A stretch of 64,000 nucleotides of DNA from Chryseobacterium sp. 52 (GCF_002754245.1 NZ_PEEX01000001.1:3018001-3082000); one strand, 5' to 3'. Shown: positions 19,845-27,915, counted from the stretch's first letter. Numbers and translations: made by a program. The notes: generated by a model not told the origin, from the sequence alone.

Positions 19845-21068
19845 AACCGTTATATTTACAAAGACCATTTAGGAAATACAAGGGTAAGTTTCGCCAGAAA
19901 CAGCGCAGGTGCTCCTGAAATTTTAGACACAAGCAACTACTATCCTTTTGGATTAAACCATACGGGAGGAAACGGACTGAACAGCTCTGGGTTCGGAAGC
20001 TGGCAAAGCTATAAATACAACGGAAAAGAGCTTCAGGAAACCGGGATGTATGACTTTGGAGCCAGAATGTACATGGCTGATCTGGGGAGATGGGGTGTAA
20101 TAGATCCATTGGCAGAGCAAATGAGAAGATATTCTCCTTATAATTTTGCATTTAACAATCCTGTAAGTTTCATAGATCCGGATGGAATGGCACCTAAGAT
20201 GCACCAGTTCAGTATGCCTGGTGACTCCCGCCCTGATGCATATTCAGGAGGTAATAACCCAAACTGGTTAGGATTAGGAAATACAGGAGGAATTGAAACA
20301 GGAGGATATGGAGGTGGAAATAGCTATTCTGTTTTATCATCATTAGGTAATTCAAACGACTATTTGCTGGATGAGCTTTTTGCAGCGTGGGCAGCAGATA
20401 GAAACATAAGTGCTAGTTTTAATAATGGAAATCTAATTTATTGGACTGGAAATTCATCCTTCAATGGAGTTATCAGAAACAATGAAATGTATGGAGACTA
20501 TGAATTGGGAGTAGCACACTCTATTCCAATTCAAAGTACAGGAGATATACCATTGGATGCTTATAAAGATTGGGCAGACTGGAGTGCAACTGTTATGGAA
20601 GGTGGTTTTGAGTATGTTTCAAATCAGAGAACTACTCTTTATAATAGTGGGCATTGGGTAGATAATTTAGGAACCATGAGAAATACTAATTATGCGGGTA
20701 GAGCAAGAGGATCACTAATAGGATTGAGAAGTGATTATGTAAGAACTACAGCAATGTATGGAAAATATGCTAAAAGAATGGGAATGATTGGTCACATAAT
20801 TAGTGTAGGTGAAGTGGGTTATGGTGTTTATGAAGACAAGTGGAAATTTGGTAAAAATGCCCAAGTGGCTACCGCAAGTGTAGCTGGAGGTATGGCTGGA
20901 GCTGCAGCCGGAGCATGGGCTTTGGGGAAAATTGGAGGAGGAATTGGTACTTTTGTTGGTCCAGAAGGAACAGTTGTAGGAGCTACTATTGGAGGAATAG
21001 TCGGAGGAATAGTCGGAGGTGTTTGGGGAGGAGAAATTGCAGAAGGCTGGGCGGAAGATTTATTATAA
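19845..21068 (+). pseudogene. Displaced RHS cassette 2: truncated core with glycine-zipper tip
   Basis: The frame starts inside the RHS core (N-R-Y-I-Y-K-D-H-L-G-N…) without an upstream start; the first ATG, at 20046, is mid-core. Bases 19860-20378 align without gaps to 17789-18307 of the intact gene, with scattered mostly silent changes. Just upstream, two codons (QY) present in the intact gene are missing. After DEL the tip diverges completely. It has about 230 residues ending in a glycine-zipper region (AAAGAWALGKIGGGIGTFVG … IGGIVGGIVGGVWGG), typical of membrane-inserting segments. It is probably a silent cassette that could be expressed after recombination into the intact gene. Direct translation from 20046 cannot be excluded. 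Confidence 0.75.
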
Positions 21069-21098
21069 CACATATTAAATAATTAAAAAAAATAAAAA

Positions 21099-21635
21099 AT
21101 GAATACAATTGAAATTAAAGGAAGTAAAAATAAACAAGCATTAATGTTACTAGCAGCATTAGCATTTGTAATTTTAGGGTTATTCTTAGCAATTAATCCA
21201 GATAAATTTGTTTCTGCTTTATTTAGAAATACCTCATTAGTACGCATTGTAGGAGTAGCATCCATAATCTTTTTTGGTTTCTGTTTAGTTATCTTTATAA
21301 AAAACTTCTTTACGCGTAATTTTAATCTCATTATAAATGAAAAAGGTATTATTGATAATTCTAGCTATGTTAGAAAAGGAATGATTTTTTGGAATGATAT
21401 TATTTCGATTAAAAGTATAGATGTTATGTCAACTAAATTCTTAATCATTAATGTAAAAGATCCTGATAAGTATATAAATTCTCAAAATAATGTAAAGAAA
21501 AAAATATTACAAAGAACTTTTAAAACTTATGGCTCTCCTATTTCAATATCTTCAAATACATTGGCTTGTAATTTTGACGAACTTGAAAAAGTTATTTTAA
21601 AATCTTACAATGATTATAAAAAGGTTAATATTTGA
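21099..21635 (+). CDS. STM3941-family membrane protein, candidate immunity to tip 2
   Basis: The 178-residue protein has two N-terminal membrane helices (LMLLAALAFVILGLFLAI and IVGVASIIFFGFCLVIFI) and a PH-like soluble domain with LIINEKGIIDNSSYVRKGMIFWNDI. This matches STM3941-family proteins, which are often found next to polymorphic toxins. It starts 30 bp after the cassette 2 tip. The tip is predicted to be membrane-active, and a membrane immunity protein fits. The assignment as immunity is inferred from position. Confidence 0.65.
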   Translation: MNTIEIKGSKNKQALMLLAALAFVILGLFLAINPDKFVSALFRNTSLVRIVGVASIIFFGFCLVIFIKNFFTRNFNLIINEKGIIDNSSYVRKGMIFWNDIISIKSIDVMSTKFLIINVKDPDKYINSQNNVKKKILQRTFKTYGSPISISSNTLACNFDELEKVILKSYNDYKKVNI

Positions 21636-21689
21636 TCATGTTACAAAATTCACAATTTTATCATTTCAACAATTAACACTTTGAAATAA

Positions 21690-21716
21690 AGAGCAGGATA
21701 TAACCCTGCTCTTGTT
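21690..21716 (+). terminator. Rho-independent terminator ending cassette 2
   Basis: AGAGCAGG (21690-21697) pairs with CCTGCTCT (21705-21712), followed by TGTTT. Nearly the same hairpin and tail recur at 27599-27622. Confidence 0.7.
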
Positions 21717-21802
21717 TATTTAGAGAAATAAAAGGAGAAAGATACTTCCTACAAAAGATAGCAGTTATTTGTAGATTTATTTAAAATCTGTTACTTTATA
21801 AA

Positions 21803-22333
21803 TTGTATTGGATATTTTCAACTAATGTTTTTGAATACTTTTTACTTGGGAAAACCTATAAAATAAGACATATGGAATTTAACAATAGAGTTTTAAATAA
21901 AGAAATAAATCTTCTTTTTATTGATGACTTTAATATAAGTAATTGGAATGATTATAATCAAATAAAGAATGTTTATAAATCTCTATTTTCGAAAGGAGAT
22001 ACAATTTTTTTTTCATTTAGACGTGAGGAAAACTTAACAGAAGAAAAAGAGTTAAAGAGACTTAAGAATAAGATATTGGATACTTTTAATGATGAAGGAG
22101 AATATATTGTTTTAAGACAATTAGATGATACACGCTTTGATAGTATAGCTAGAATGATTATAAATGATAGTACTTATAATTTTCTTTTTGATCTTTGGAA
22201 CTATTTTTACAGTTGTACATTTTTCATCCCCAATAAAGACTTGGCTTTTTCTGATTATAGTAATTTTCAGAAGAAAATTAAATTTGAAGATAAAGCGAAT
22301 GAGAAACTACTTTCAAAACAATTAATAAGGTAA
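21803..22333 (+). CDS. Unknown protein, possible orphan immunity gene
   Basis: The frame can start at TTG 21803 (176 aa) or, more plausibly, at ATG 21872 (MEFNNRVLNKEINLLF, 153 aa). The product is soluble and rich in Asn, Lys, Phe and Asp, with FIDDFNISNWNDYNQIKNVY and a charged helix EEKELKRLKNKILDTF. I do not recognise it. It lies after the cassette 2 terminator and before its own strong terminator, with no toxin tip upstream. It could be an immunity gene left behind after its toxin was lost. Codon use is as AT-rich as the other immunity candidates. Confidence 0.5.
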   Translation: MYWIFSTNVFEYFLLGKTYKIRHMEFNNRVLNKEINLLFIDDFNISNWNDYNQIKNVYKSLFSKGDTIFFSFRREENLTEEKELKRLKNKILDTFNDEGEYIVLRQLDDTRFDSIARMIINDSTYNFLFDLWNYFYSCTFFIPNKDLAFSDYSNFQKKIKFEDKANEKLLSKQLIR

Positions 22334-22418
22334 TATTAATAGCATTGTTGCTAATCAATCTTTTTTTGATTGTTTGCTATTGTATCCCATTATAAATACT
22401 ATTTTGAACAAATTTATG

Positions 22419-22451
22419 GTTGTGTATTAAATTTTTAATACACAACTTTTT
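22419..22451 (+). terminator. Rho-independent terminator
   Basis: GTTGTGTATTAA (22419-22430) pairs with TTAATACACAAC (22435-22446), a perfect 12-bp stem, followed by TTTTTC. It ends the 21872-22333 gene. Confidence 0.8.
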
Positions 22452-22476
22452 CTCAATAATTTTTACATTGGATAAG

Positions 22477-22577
22477 TGGAGTCGCTACCTTTTTTAGGAC
22501 AAAGTATCTATACTTTTTTACTCTCAGAGTTGAAAAATGTTATAAAAAATTAAGGTATTGATTTCAATACCCTAATT
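22477..22577 (+). repeat. IS-end-like repeat A with hairpin, before cassette 3
   Basis: TGGAGTCGCTACC followed by a T run and ACTTTTTTACTC matches the repeats at 24402, 26405 and 28339. The next 35 bp still resemble the start of the IS3-type orfA at 28393 (gagttgaaaaatgt, then aaaaaatta). A hairpin GGTATTG … CAATACC with a T-rich tail follows. The cassette 3 core fragment starts 14 bp after it. Confidence 0.6.
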
Positions 22578-22590
22578 TTTACATTAAAAC

Positions 22591-23809
22591 AAGTGTTCGC
22601 CAGAAACAGCGCAGGCGCTCCTGAAATTTTAGACACAAGCAACTACTATCCTTTTGGCTTAAACCATACAGGAGGAAACGGACTGAACAGCTCTGGCTTC
22701 GGAAGCTGGCAAAGCTAAAATACAACGGAAAAGAGCTTCAGGAAACCGGGATGTATGACTTTGGAGCCAGAATGTACATGGCTGACCTGGGGAGATGGGG
22801 CGTAATAGATCCATTGGCAGAGCAAATGAGAAGATATTCTCCTTATAACTTTGCTTTTAACAATCCTGTAAGTTTCATAGATCCGGATGGGATGAAACCA
22901 ATGAACCGGCTGAAGATGGCTGGAGACTCTACTCCGGATGCTTCTTCTGGCTGGACCAATCCAAACTGGCTGGGATTAGGAAATGATGATAGCTATGGTA
23001 GCAGCTACGGTTTTGATTCTTTATTTTCAGGTGGAGGATCTGGAGGAGATATAGAAATATATGGAGATGCTATAGCAGATGCTTTAAACGCTTTAATAGT
23101 TTCCAATGCATATGACTTCTCCCAGTTTGATTTTTCACAGTTTGAAGGTGATCCACCTGGAAATAGTTTAAGTAGATTTAGAGAAAAAACGGCTAATTGG
23201 GTTCAAAATAATATCAGAGAGCCGTTATCTGGCTGGTTTGATAATAACACCAGAAATACTTTCGTTCTTGATGCACAAGGGCAGGCAAGAATGGATGACA
23301 TGAGAAGCCAAATGTCAGCTCATATGCAAGCTTCTGTTGGTGGTGCAATTAGGTCTGGAGCACAATATGGTATTGTAGGTTCTGGAATGGGAACAGGTCT
23401 TGTTGGAGCATTTGAAATAAATGTAGACTTAATGGGAGGAAGATATTCAAAACTTAAAAATTATGTAAATTTTGATATTGCAGCTGAAAAAGGAATTAAA
23501 GATGTTGTAAGTAATTTCGGAAGATATTTTTCTAAAGGTTCAGTAGATAATATTGTTGCAAATAATCCTCAAGCTGAATTTTTGACTGATGTATATTCAT
23601 CTTTAGCAAAAGGAGGTCGTGTTACAGTTAGAGGAACGATTACAAACAAATTTTTTAAAGCTATTTGGAACGGAAAGGCAGACGGTCTAAATGGATATAG
23701 AGTTTTAAATAGAGTAGAAAATGTTTCAAAAAATGGAATGTTTCAAACAAATGGAACTACACCTATTAAGGGAGATGTTCATCAAATAATTCTTCAAAAA
23801 AAATGGTAA
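22591..23809 (+). pseudogene. Displaced RHS cassette 3: frameshifted core with possible methyltransferase-like tip
   Basis: Homology to the intact RHS core starts at 22591. One base is missing near 22717 compared with the intact gene (GCTATAAATAC reads GCTAAAATAC), which gives a stop. The rest of the core is open from ATG 22751. Core similarity runs to FIDPDGM and more loosely to [10 protein letters not shown] linker then follows ([20 protein letters not shown] … [10 protein letters not shown]) shared with cassette 4. The tip is about 130 residues. Its segment [10 protein letters not shown] … [12 protein letters not shown] looks like the end of a Rossmann methyltransferase-type domain, which is a weak call. 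The stop overlaps the next gene by 7 bp. Confidence 0.7.
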
Positions 23810-24303
23810 ATAATGATTTGATATATAAAGAGCATATAGATGAAATAGATACTTCTGATGCATATTTTGGAAAGATCTTGTTTTCAAAAAATAATATTTT
23901 AGTCCCATATATAAATATGGGAATTTCAAACCATGAATTAAATCGAACAAAAGAATTGAAGCATATAAGCTATAGTTATTTTGTAGCAATTGATTTTCAT
24001 TTTCTTAAAATTAATAATGATATCATTATTAACGATTTAAAAAACAAATATGACCCATGGGAATCTGTTTATCTCGGAGGATGGGATATGCTTGAAAATC
24101 AAAATATATTTGAGATTGAAATACAGGCTAATAACACGTTTATACAATTAGTTAGTAATTCTCAAATAAATGAAAAAATATGGATTCCTTTAAAAGAAAC
24201 TTTTTTTCCAATGAATTTAGATGAATTTACAGTAAATAATTTTATCAGTAATAAAGATTTGCCTAAAAACTTATCATTAATATTTCAAGACTGTACAGAT
24301 TAG
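23803..24303 (+). CDS. Candidate immunity to tip 3 (paralogue at 25874)
   Basis: The 166-residue soluble protein overlaps the cassette 3 toxin end by 7 bp, so the pair is translationally coupled. It starts [19 protein letters not shown] and shares [31 protein letters not shown] and DLPKNL with the protein at 25874-26356, roughly half the residues being identical. I know no family name for it. Tight coupling to a toxin tip, together with a second copy that also follows a remnant of the same tip, makes immunity likely. Confidence 0.6.
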   Translation: MVNNDLIYKEHIDEIDTSDAYFGKILFSKNNILVPYINMGISNHELNRTKELKHISYSYFVAIDFHFLKINNDIIINDLKNKYDPWESVYLGGWDMLENQNIFEIEIQANNTFIQLVSNSQINEKIWIPLKETFFPMNLDEFTVNNFISNKDLPKNLSLIFQDCTD

Positions 24304-24311
24304 AACATATA

Positions 24312-24401
24312 AAAGGAGATCCTATTAGGGGAATAATTAATGAAGTAATTCTTCAAAAAAGATAAAAAATATGCTTACTAATTTAATATACAAAGAAAAT
24401 A
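24312..24401 (+). pseudogene. Remnant: end of tip-3-type toxin plus first ten codons of its immunity gene
   Basis: 24312-24365 reads KGDPIRGIINEVILQKR-stop, close to the tip 3 end ([18 protein letters not shown]). Five bases later ATG 24371 begins MLTNLIYKEN, matching the start of the 23803 and 25874 immunity proteins. The match ends exactly where repeat B begins (24402). A third toxin/immunity pair of this family therefore once stood here and was cut down by the repeat. Confidence 0.7.
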
Positions 24402-24513
24402 TGGAGTTGCTATCTTTTTTGAGACAAAAAGTTTATACTTTTTTATACTCCTATTTTAGATAATCTTGAAAATAATTAGAGTATTGAAAGTTCAATACTC
24501 TAATTTTATAAAA
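24402..24513 (+). repeat. IS-end-like repeat B with hairpin, before cassette 4
   Basis: TGGAGTTGCTATC, a T run, GAGACAAAAAGTTTATAC and TTTTATACTCC match repeats A and C. The hairpin AGAGTATTG … CAATACTCT with a TAATTTT tail follows near 24479-24506 and matches the one in repeat A. The cassette 4 core fragment starts at about 24532. Confidence 0.65.
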
Positions 24514-24531
24514 TAAGTTTCACTTGAAACA

Positions 24532-25440
24532 AATAATCCTATCAGTTTTATAGATCCTGATGGGAGGAAACCCCAAGGCCCGGATGATCAGGCAGAATCA
24601 GTAATGGCACCACTTTCTCTTTGGAGTTTCTATGTCGGAGGAGGAAGTACAAATAATGAGGCGCTTATGGATTTTCTTGCTCAGAATAATGGCTGGGGAG
24701 CATTTCAGAGCTTAGCAATTCCCACAGGAGGTGGAAATGGAACCTTTGGTGAGACTCAAGCCTTTAGAGATATAATGGCATCTTTTTATTTTGGAGGTAT
24801 TGATTTTTCACAGTTTGAAGGTGATCCACCTGGAAATAGTTTAAGTAGATTTAGAGAAAAAACGGCTAATTGGGTTCAAAATAATATCAGAGAGCCGTTA
24901 TCTGGCTGGTTTGATAATAACACCAGAAATACTTTCGTTCTTGATGCAAAAGGGCAGGCGATAATAGATGACATGAGAAGTCAATTTTCAGATCATATGC
25001 AGGCTTCTGTAGGGGGAGCAATCAGATCTGGAGCAGAATATGGTATTGTAGGTTCTGGAATGGGAACTGGGCATGTTGGTGCATTTGGAAGGTACAAAAA
25101 AATTGAATCTGCTTATGACGTATTATCAACAAACATGAAGTTTGATAAAGGAGCTCACGACTTGGCAAGAGAAATTGGACGTAAAGCCCAAATGAGATTT
25201 AGGTATTCTAATAGAGAGTATGATGCTATATCCAAAACATGGATAGGACAACATAAACCAGGTCTTACAAATTCATTTGGAAAGTCTTTTAGGAATCAGG
25301 CTAAAGCAACATTTGAAGATGCTAAAGCAACAAATCGAGGAGTATATTATAAATTTGATTCACAGCCTGCCCAAAGCGTTATTGAAAAACTAAATGAATA
25401 CTCTTTAAGATATAATGTAAAATTAAAAATAAATTATTAA
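24532..25440 (+). pseudogene. Displaced RHS cassette 4: short core end with restriction-endonuclease-fold-like tip
   Basis: The open frame starts at the last residues of an RHS core (NNPISFIDPDGRKPQ), which differs from the cassettes 1-3 version. The first ATG is at 24604. From 24802 for about 285 bp it is nearly identical to 23129 onward in cassette 3 (the [12 protein letters not shown] linker). The tip has about 110 residues: LAREIGRKAQMRFRYSN, then YDAISKTWIGQHKPG, then SFRNQAKATFEDAKATNRG and a C-terminal SLRYNVKLKI. This resembles the Tox-REase nucleases of polymorphic toxins, with Asp and Q-x-K as candidate active-site residues. It has no signal peptide or N-terminus, so it is probably silent. 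Confidence 0.7.
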
Positions 25441-25827
25441 ATGTTTGATTATAAAGGTTGGATAGCTTTATCATATGATTCATATGAAGAAGACTTTGTT
25501 AAATTAAAGGTACAAATATCTATTTTAAATGAAAGAATAGCTAAGTTTAATAGTGAAGCTCAATTTGCAAAAATTGTAAATTGTAATGAAAACTACACTT
25601 TATCCTTAATAGGAACTTTAAATCATGAAAATGGTTTGATACAAGAATTGAAAGACTTGTTAAATTTTATAGGAAAAATTCTCCCTGCAACATATGGTGT
25701 TATTTATTATAGAGATCAAGACGGGTTAGATTATAATAGTTATGTAGTGCTAAGATTAGCAAAATCAAAAGTAGAAAAGCAAACAGACCATATATTAAGT
25801 CCTTGTGTTCCAATTATAGAAGATTAG
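25441..25827 (+). CDS. Imm7-type immunity protein, cognate to tip 4
   Basis: The 128-residue soluble protein begins at the base after the cassette 4 stop. It matches my memory of the Imm7 family: GWIALSYDSYEED at the N-terminus, LSLIGTLNHENG in the middle, LPATYGVIYYRDQD, and the characteristic ending ILSPCVPIIED. Imm7 proteins neutralise nuclease-type tips of polymorphic toxins, which agrees with the nuclease-like tip upstream. It is complete and probably the best supported immunity gene in the array. Confidence 0.75.
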   Translation: MFDYKGWIALSYDSYEEDFVKLKVQISILNERIAKFNSEAQFAKIVNCNENYTLSLIGTLNHENGLIQELKDLLNFIGKILPATYGVIYYRDQDGLDYNSYVVLRLAKSKVEKQTDHILSPCVPIIED

Positions 25828-25832
25828 TTTAT

Positions 25833-25871
25833 GAAAATATTAACCATATAATTCTTCAAAAAATAAGATAA
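25833..25871 (+). pseudogene. Remnant of a tip-3-type toxin C-terminus
   Basis: The frame reads ENINHIILQKIR-stop, again the tail of the tip 3 toxin ([19 protein letters not shown]). The complete immunity paralogue begins 2 bp after its stop, in the same arrangement as at 23803 and 24371. Nothing else of the toxin remains. Confidence 0.65.
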
Positions 25872-25873
25872 GT

Positions 25874-26356
25874 ATGTTTAAAGATTTAATATATAATAAA
25901 AATATAGATGAAATTCATACTTCAGATGCATATTTTGGGAAAATACTATTAGCTGGTAAAAACTTATTGATTCCTTATATAAATTTAGGGATTTCGAATC
26001 ATGATTTGAATCGAGGTAACATACTGAAACATATAAATTTTTGTTATACCGTTTTTATTGATATAGATTATTTAAAAATAGATGGTAATCTCACGAAAGA
26101 TAATCTTTTAGATAAATATGACTCTAAAAACTCTATATATTTAGGGGGAGACGATTTGTTAAGAAACCAAAATATATATGATATAGAGGTACAAGCTAAA
26201 AATGCATTTTTACAATTAAGATATGATTCTAAAATAACTGAAAATTATTGGTTACCTATTGAAAATCATAATTTTAAAATAAATATGGATGAAAAATTAG
26301 TGAAAGATTTTATAAATAATAAAAATTTACCTAAGAATTTAATTGATATTATTTAA
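25874..26356 (+). CDS. Orphan immunity paralogue of 23803-24303
   Basis: The 160-residue protein starts [26 protein letters not shown] and keeps the same landmarks as the 23803 protein (PYINLGISNHDLNR, SIYLGGDDLL, NLPKNL). It is intact, but its toxin is reduced to 12 codons. Keeping it could protect against relatives that still deploy this toxin. Its codon use is AT-rich. Confidence 0.6.
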   Translation: MFKDLIYNKNIDEIHTSDAYFGKILLAGKNLLIPYINLGISNHDLNRGNILKHINFCYTVFIDIDYLKIDGNLTKDNLLDKYDSKNSIYLGGDDLLRNQNIYDIEVQAKNAFLQLRYDSKITENYWLPIENHNFKINMDEKLVKDFINNKNLPKNLIDII

Positions 26357-26404
26357 ATAAAATATGGGCTAGGTCATGTATCAGACTTAATGATGAAATG
26401 ATTT

Positions 26405-26452
26405 TGGAGTTGCTATCTTTTTTGAGAAAAAAGTTTATACTTTTTATACTCC
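26405..26452 (+). repeat. IS-end-like repeat C
   Basis: TGGAGTTGCTATC, a T run, GAGAAAAAAGTTTATAC and TTTTTATACTCC are nearly identical to repeat B, but without the hairpin. The 35 bp upstream (from GGTCATGTATCAGA) also resemble the flank of the element at 28339, so the repeat unit is longer there. Confidence 0.6.
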
Positions 26453-26482
26453 TCGCTGCCGCACGAATCCTTTCGTGTGGTT
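26451..26482 (+). repeat. 32-bp palindromic repeat, copy 1 (inverted partner at 26668)
   Basis: It contains CACGAATCCTTTCGTG, itself able to form a hairpin. The 32-bp unit recurs inverted at 26668-26699 with two mismatches. It is probably a dispersed extragenic palindrome. Confidence 0.6.
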
Positions 26483-26556
26483 GTATTTCCAAAGACTTTT
26501 TCAGGAAGTTTTTATCTTTATAAAAACATAATTGATAAGTCGTCATTACTAATTTA

Positions 26557-26574
26557 ACAATCCTGAAGGATTGT
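26557..26574. repeat. Short perfect palindrome
   Basis: ACAATCCT-GA-AGGATTGT lies between the two 32-bp inverted repeats. It has no T run, so it is not an obvious terminator. Confidence 0.35.
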
Positions 26575-26603
26575 ATTTCATAAGTTTTGCTGTTGTAGAT
26601 TGA

Positions 26604-27025
26604 GTGGATGCTTTTATTAGAAATAAATACAAAGACATTCTTTTAGAAAGTTTAGTGTACTATACTAAACCACACGAAAGGATTCGTGCGGTAGCGGGGG
26701 TATTTGAGAATACAGATAAAGATTTTAGCACTACCAATGGAGTAATAAATCTATTTTATATGACATCTCTTATGGGACATGAAGGATCTCATTGGGGAAA
26801 CAATATTAAAGGACCTGGAAATGTAGATATATTGAACAAGTATAAAAATAATGTAGGAGTTCCAGAACATGGCAGAACTTTTGAATTCAGGATGCTTCAA
26901 AGCATGTATCCCGAACTAGACCGGGAGGAGGATTAGATAATGGGAATTATGGGCCTCACATATCAATGTACTTAAAAGCTTACGTAAAAAAGAACTTTCA
27001 AATATTGTCTAATATTTATAAATAA
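26604..27025 (+). pseudogene. Cassette 5: metallopeptidase-like toxin tip, frameshifted, no RHS core
   Basis: The frame is open from GTG 26604 to a stop at 26934-26936. HEGSH in TSLMGHEGSHWGNN is an HExxH zinc-peptidase motif, and FEF about 35 residues later could supply a third ligand. Adding one C near 26922 (GACCGGGAGG to GACCCGGGAGG) restores a natural ending, DPGGGLDNGNYGPHISMYLK … NIYK, that stops at 27025, 5 bp before the next gene. A one-base deletion, or an assembly error, is therefore likely. The first 30 codons are probably not original: the palindrome at 26668-26699 lies in them and gives PHERIRAVAG. Confidence 0.6.
26668..26699 (-). repeat. 32-bp palindromic repeat, copy 2
   Basis: This is the inverted copy of 26451-26482, read through by the cassette 5 toxin frame. 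Confidence 0.6.
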
Positions 27026-27030
27026 TAATT

Positions 27031-27450
27031 ATGAAAATACTATGCTATTTACTGGTGTCTATAAGTCTATGGACTTCATGTGGATCACAAATAAATTATA
27101 AATCAGATACATATACAAGATTTACTGAACAATTTTTTATGAATCAAAATGTTTACAGAATTTTACAAAAATATGCTGAAAATAACAAAATAAATATCAT
27201 AGATTCAGATCACAATCTTACTAATAAATTCTTAATGTTTAAAAATAATGACCTTACTATTAATATTAATGCTGAAAGAAAAAGTGAATATGATTTCTTT
27301 GTTAAAAAAGTAATAATTGATAAAAATCTAGCATTTATAGTTTTATGGTATAAAGATACAACTACAGCATTATGCTTTTATCCAATCAAAAGTCAGTATA
27401 CTCCTGACCGATGGATGATCGAAGAAATCACGACAAGAAGCATTAAATAG
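27031..27450 (+). CDS. Lipoprotein, candidate immunity to the metallopeptidase-like tip
   Basis: The 139-residue protein has a lipoprotein signal peptide (MKILCYLLVSISLWTSCGSQ, lipobox Cys near residue 17). The mature part is small and polar, with a beta-rich ending (FIVLWYKDTTTALCFYPIK). It starts 5 bp after the restored toxin stop. A periplasmic lipoprotein would suit immunity to a toxin acting in the periplasm. I do not recognise the family, so position is the main evidence. Confidence 0.55.
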   Translation: MKILCYLLVSISLWTSCGSQINYKSDTYTRFTEQFFMNQNVYRILQKYAENNKINIIDSDHNLTNKFLMFKNNDLTININAERKSEYDFFVKKVIIDKNLAFIVLWYKDTTTALCFYPIKSQYTPDRWMIEEITTRSIK

Positions 27451-27598
27451 TCTATCATGCTAATATCTGCCTTATCTCTTGTTTAGCCAAGAAACTGGAT
27501 GAACAGATGGGAGGTCATGTTCCAAAGTTAGTGATTGGATTATTTAAATAATTAACTCATTGAATATCAAGTGAAATGTAGTATTAAAATTTAAATAC

Positions 27599-27630
27599 CA
27601 AGAGCAGGTTAGCCTGCTCTTGTTTATTTT
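27599..27630 (+). terminator. Rho-independent terminator ending cassette 5
   Basis: CAAGAGCAGG pairs with CCTGCTCTTG across a TTAG loop (27599-27622), with TTTATTTT after it. The interval 27451-27598 has only a short fragment ending GGHVPKLVIGLFK-stop (about 27500-27551). Confidence 0.75.
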
Positions 27631-27655
27631 AGTGGCTAACAAATATCTTAAATGA

Positions 27656-27865
27656 TTGAAGTTCAATTCTCGTGTATCAAAGTTATTGATATATGGGTAT
27701 ATATTTGCTTACCAAAATAATGATCCTACTGCTTTAGGAACAAATCTTTTTAGGTACACAATGATATGGCATAAGCAGAATGGCTTGTTCCTGGTATTGT
27801 TTATGGTGCTAAAGTACAATACGTTTTACCGAGACCTGGACAATAATTATAAATATTTTCACTAA
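27656..27865 (+). pseudogene. Cassette 6: short RHS fragment
   Basis: Bases about 27716-27770 (NDPTALGTNLFRYTM) match the YD-repeat region of the intact RHS gene near 16935 (NDPAALGTKLFGYAM). The rest of this 69-codon frame has no clear counterpart and contains no toxin motif I recognise. It is a decayed RHS remnant from a different part of the gene than the other cassettes. Confidence 0.55.
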
Positions 27866-27915
27866 TTATATTATTCAATATCTGGCCTCCTAGATCAAAA
27901 TAAAAATAATAAAAT

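Noticed and set aside
20046..20048. ATG 20046 as start of an independent gene for cassette 2
   Set aside because: Homology to the RHS core continues upstream in frame to 19845, so the ATG is an internal Met (GMYDFG) and the unit is a truncated copy. Translation from it remains possible.
17760..20151. Minus-strand frames repeated opposite RHS core copies
   Set aside because: They recur only because the core DNA is duplicated; the coding strand is plus.
22751..22753. ATG 22751 as a genuine start in cassette 3
   Set aside because: It is the same internal core Met; the upstream core is present but frameshifted.
26349..26546. 65-codon minus-strand frame with PHERIRAAA
   Set aside because: The peptide is the translation of a palindromic repeat, with no gene-like features around it.
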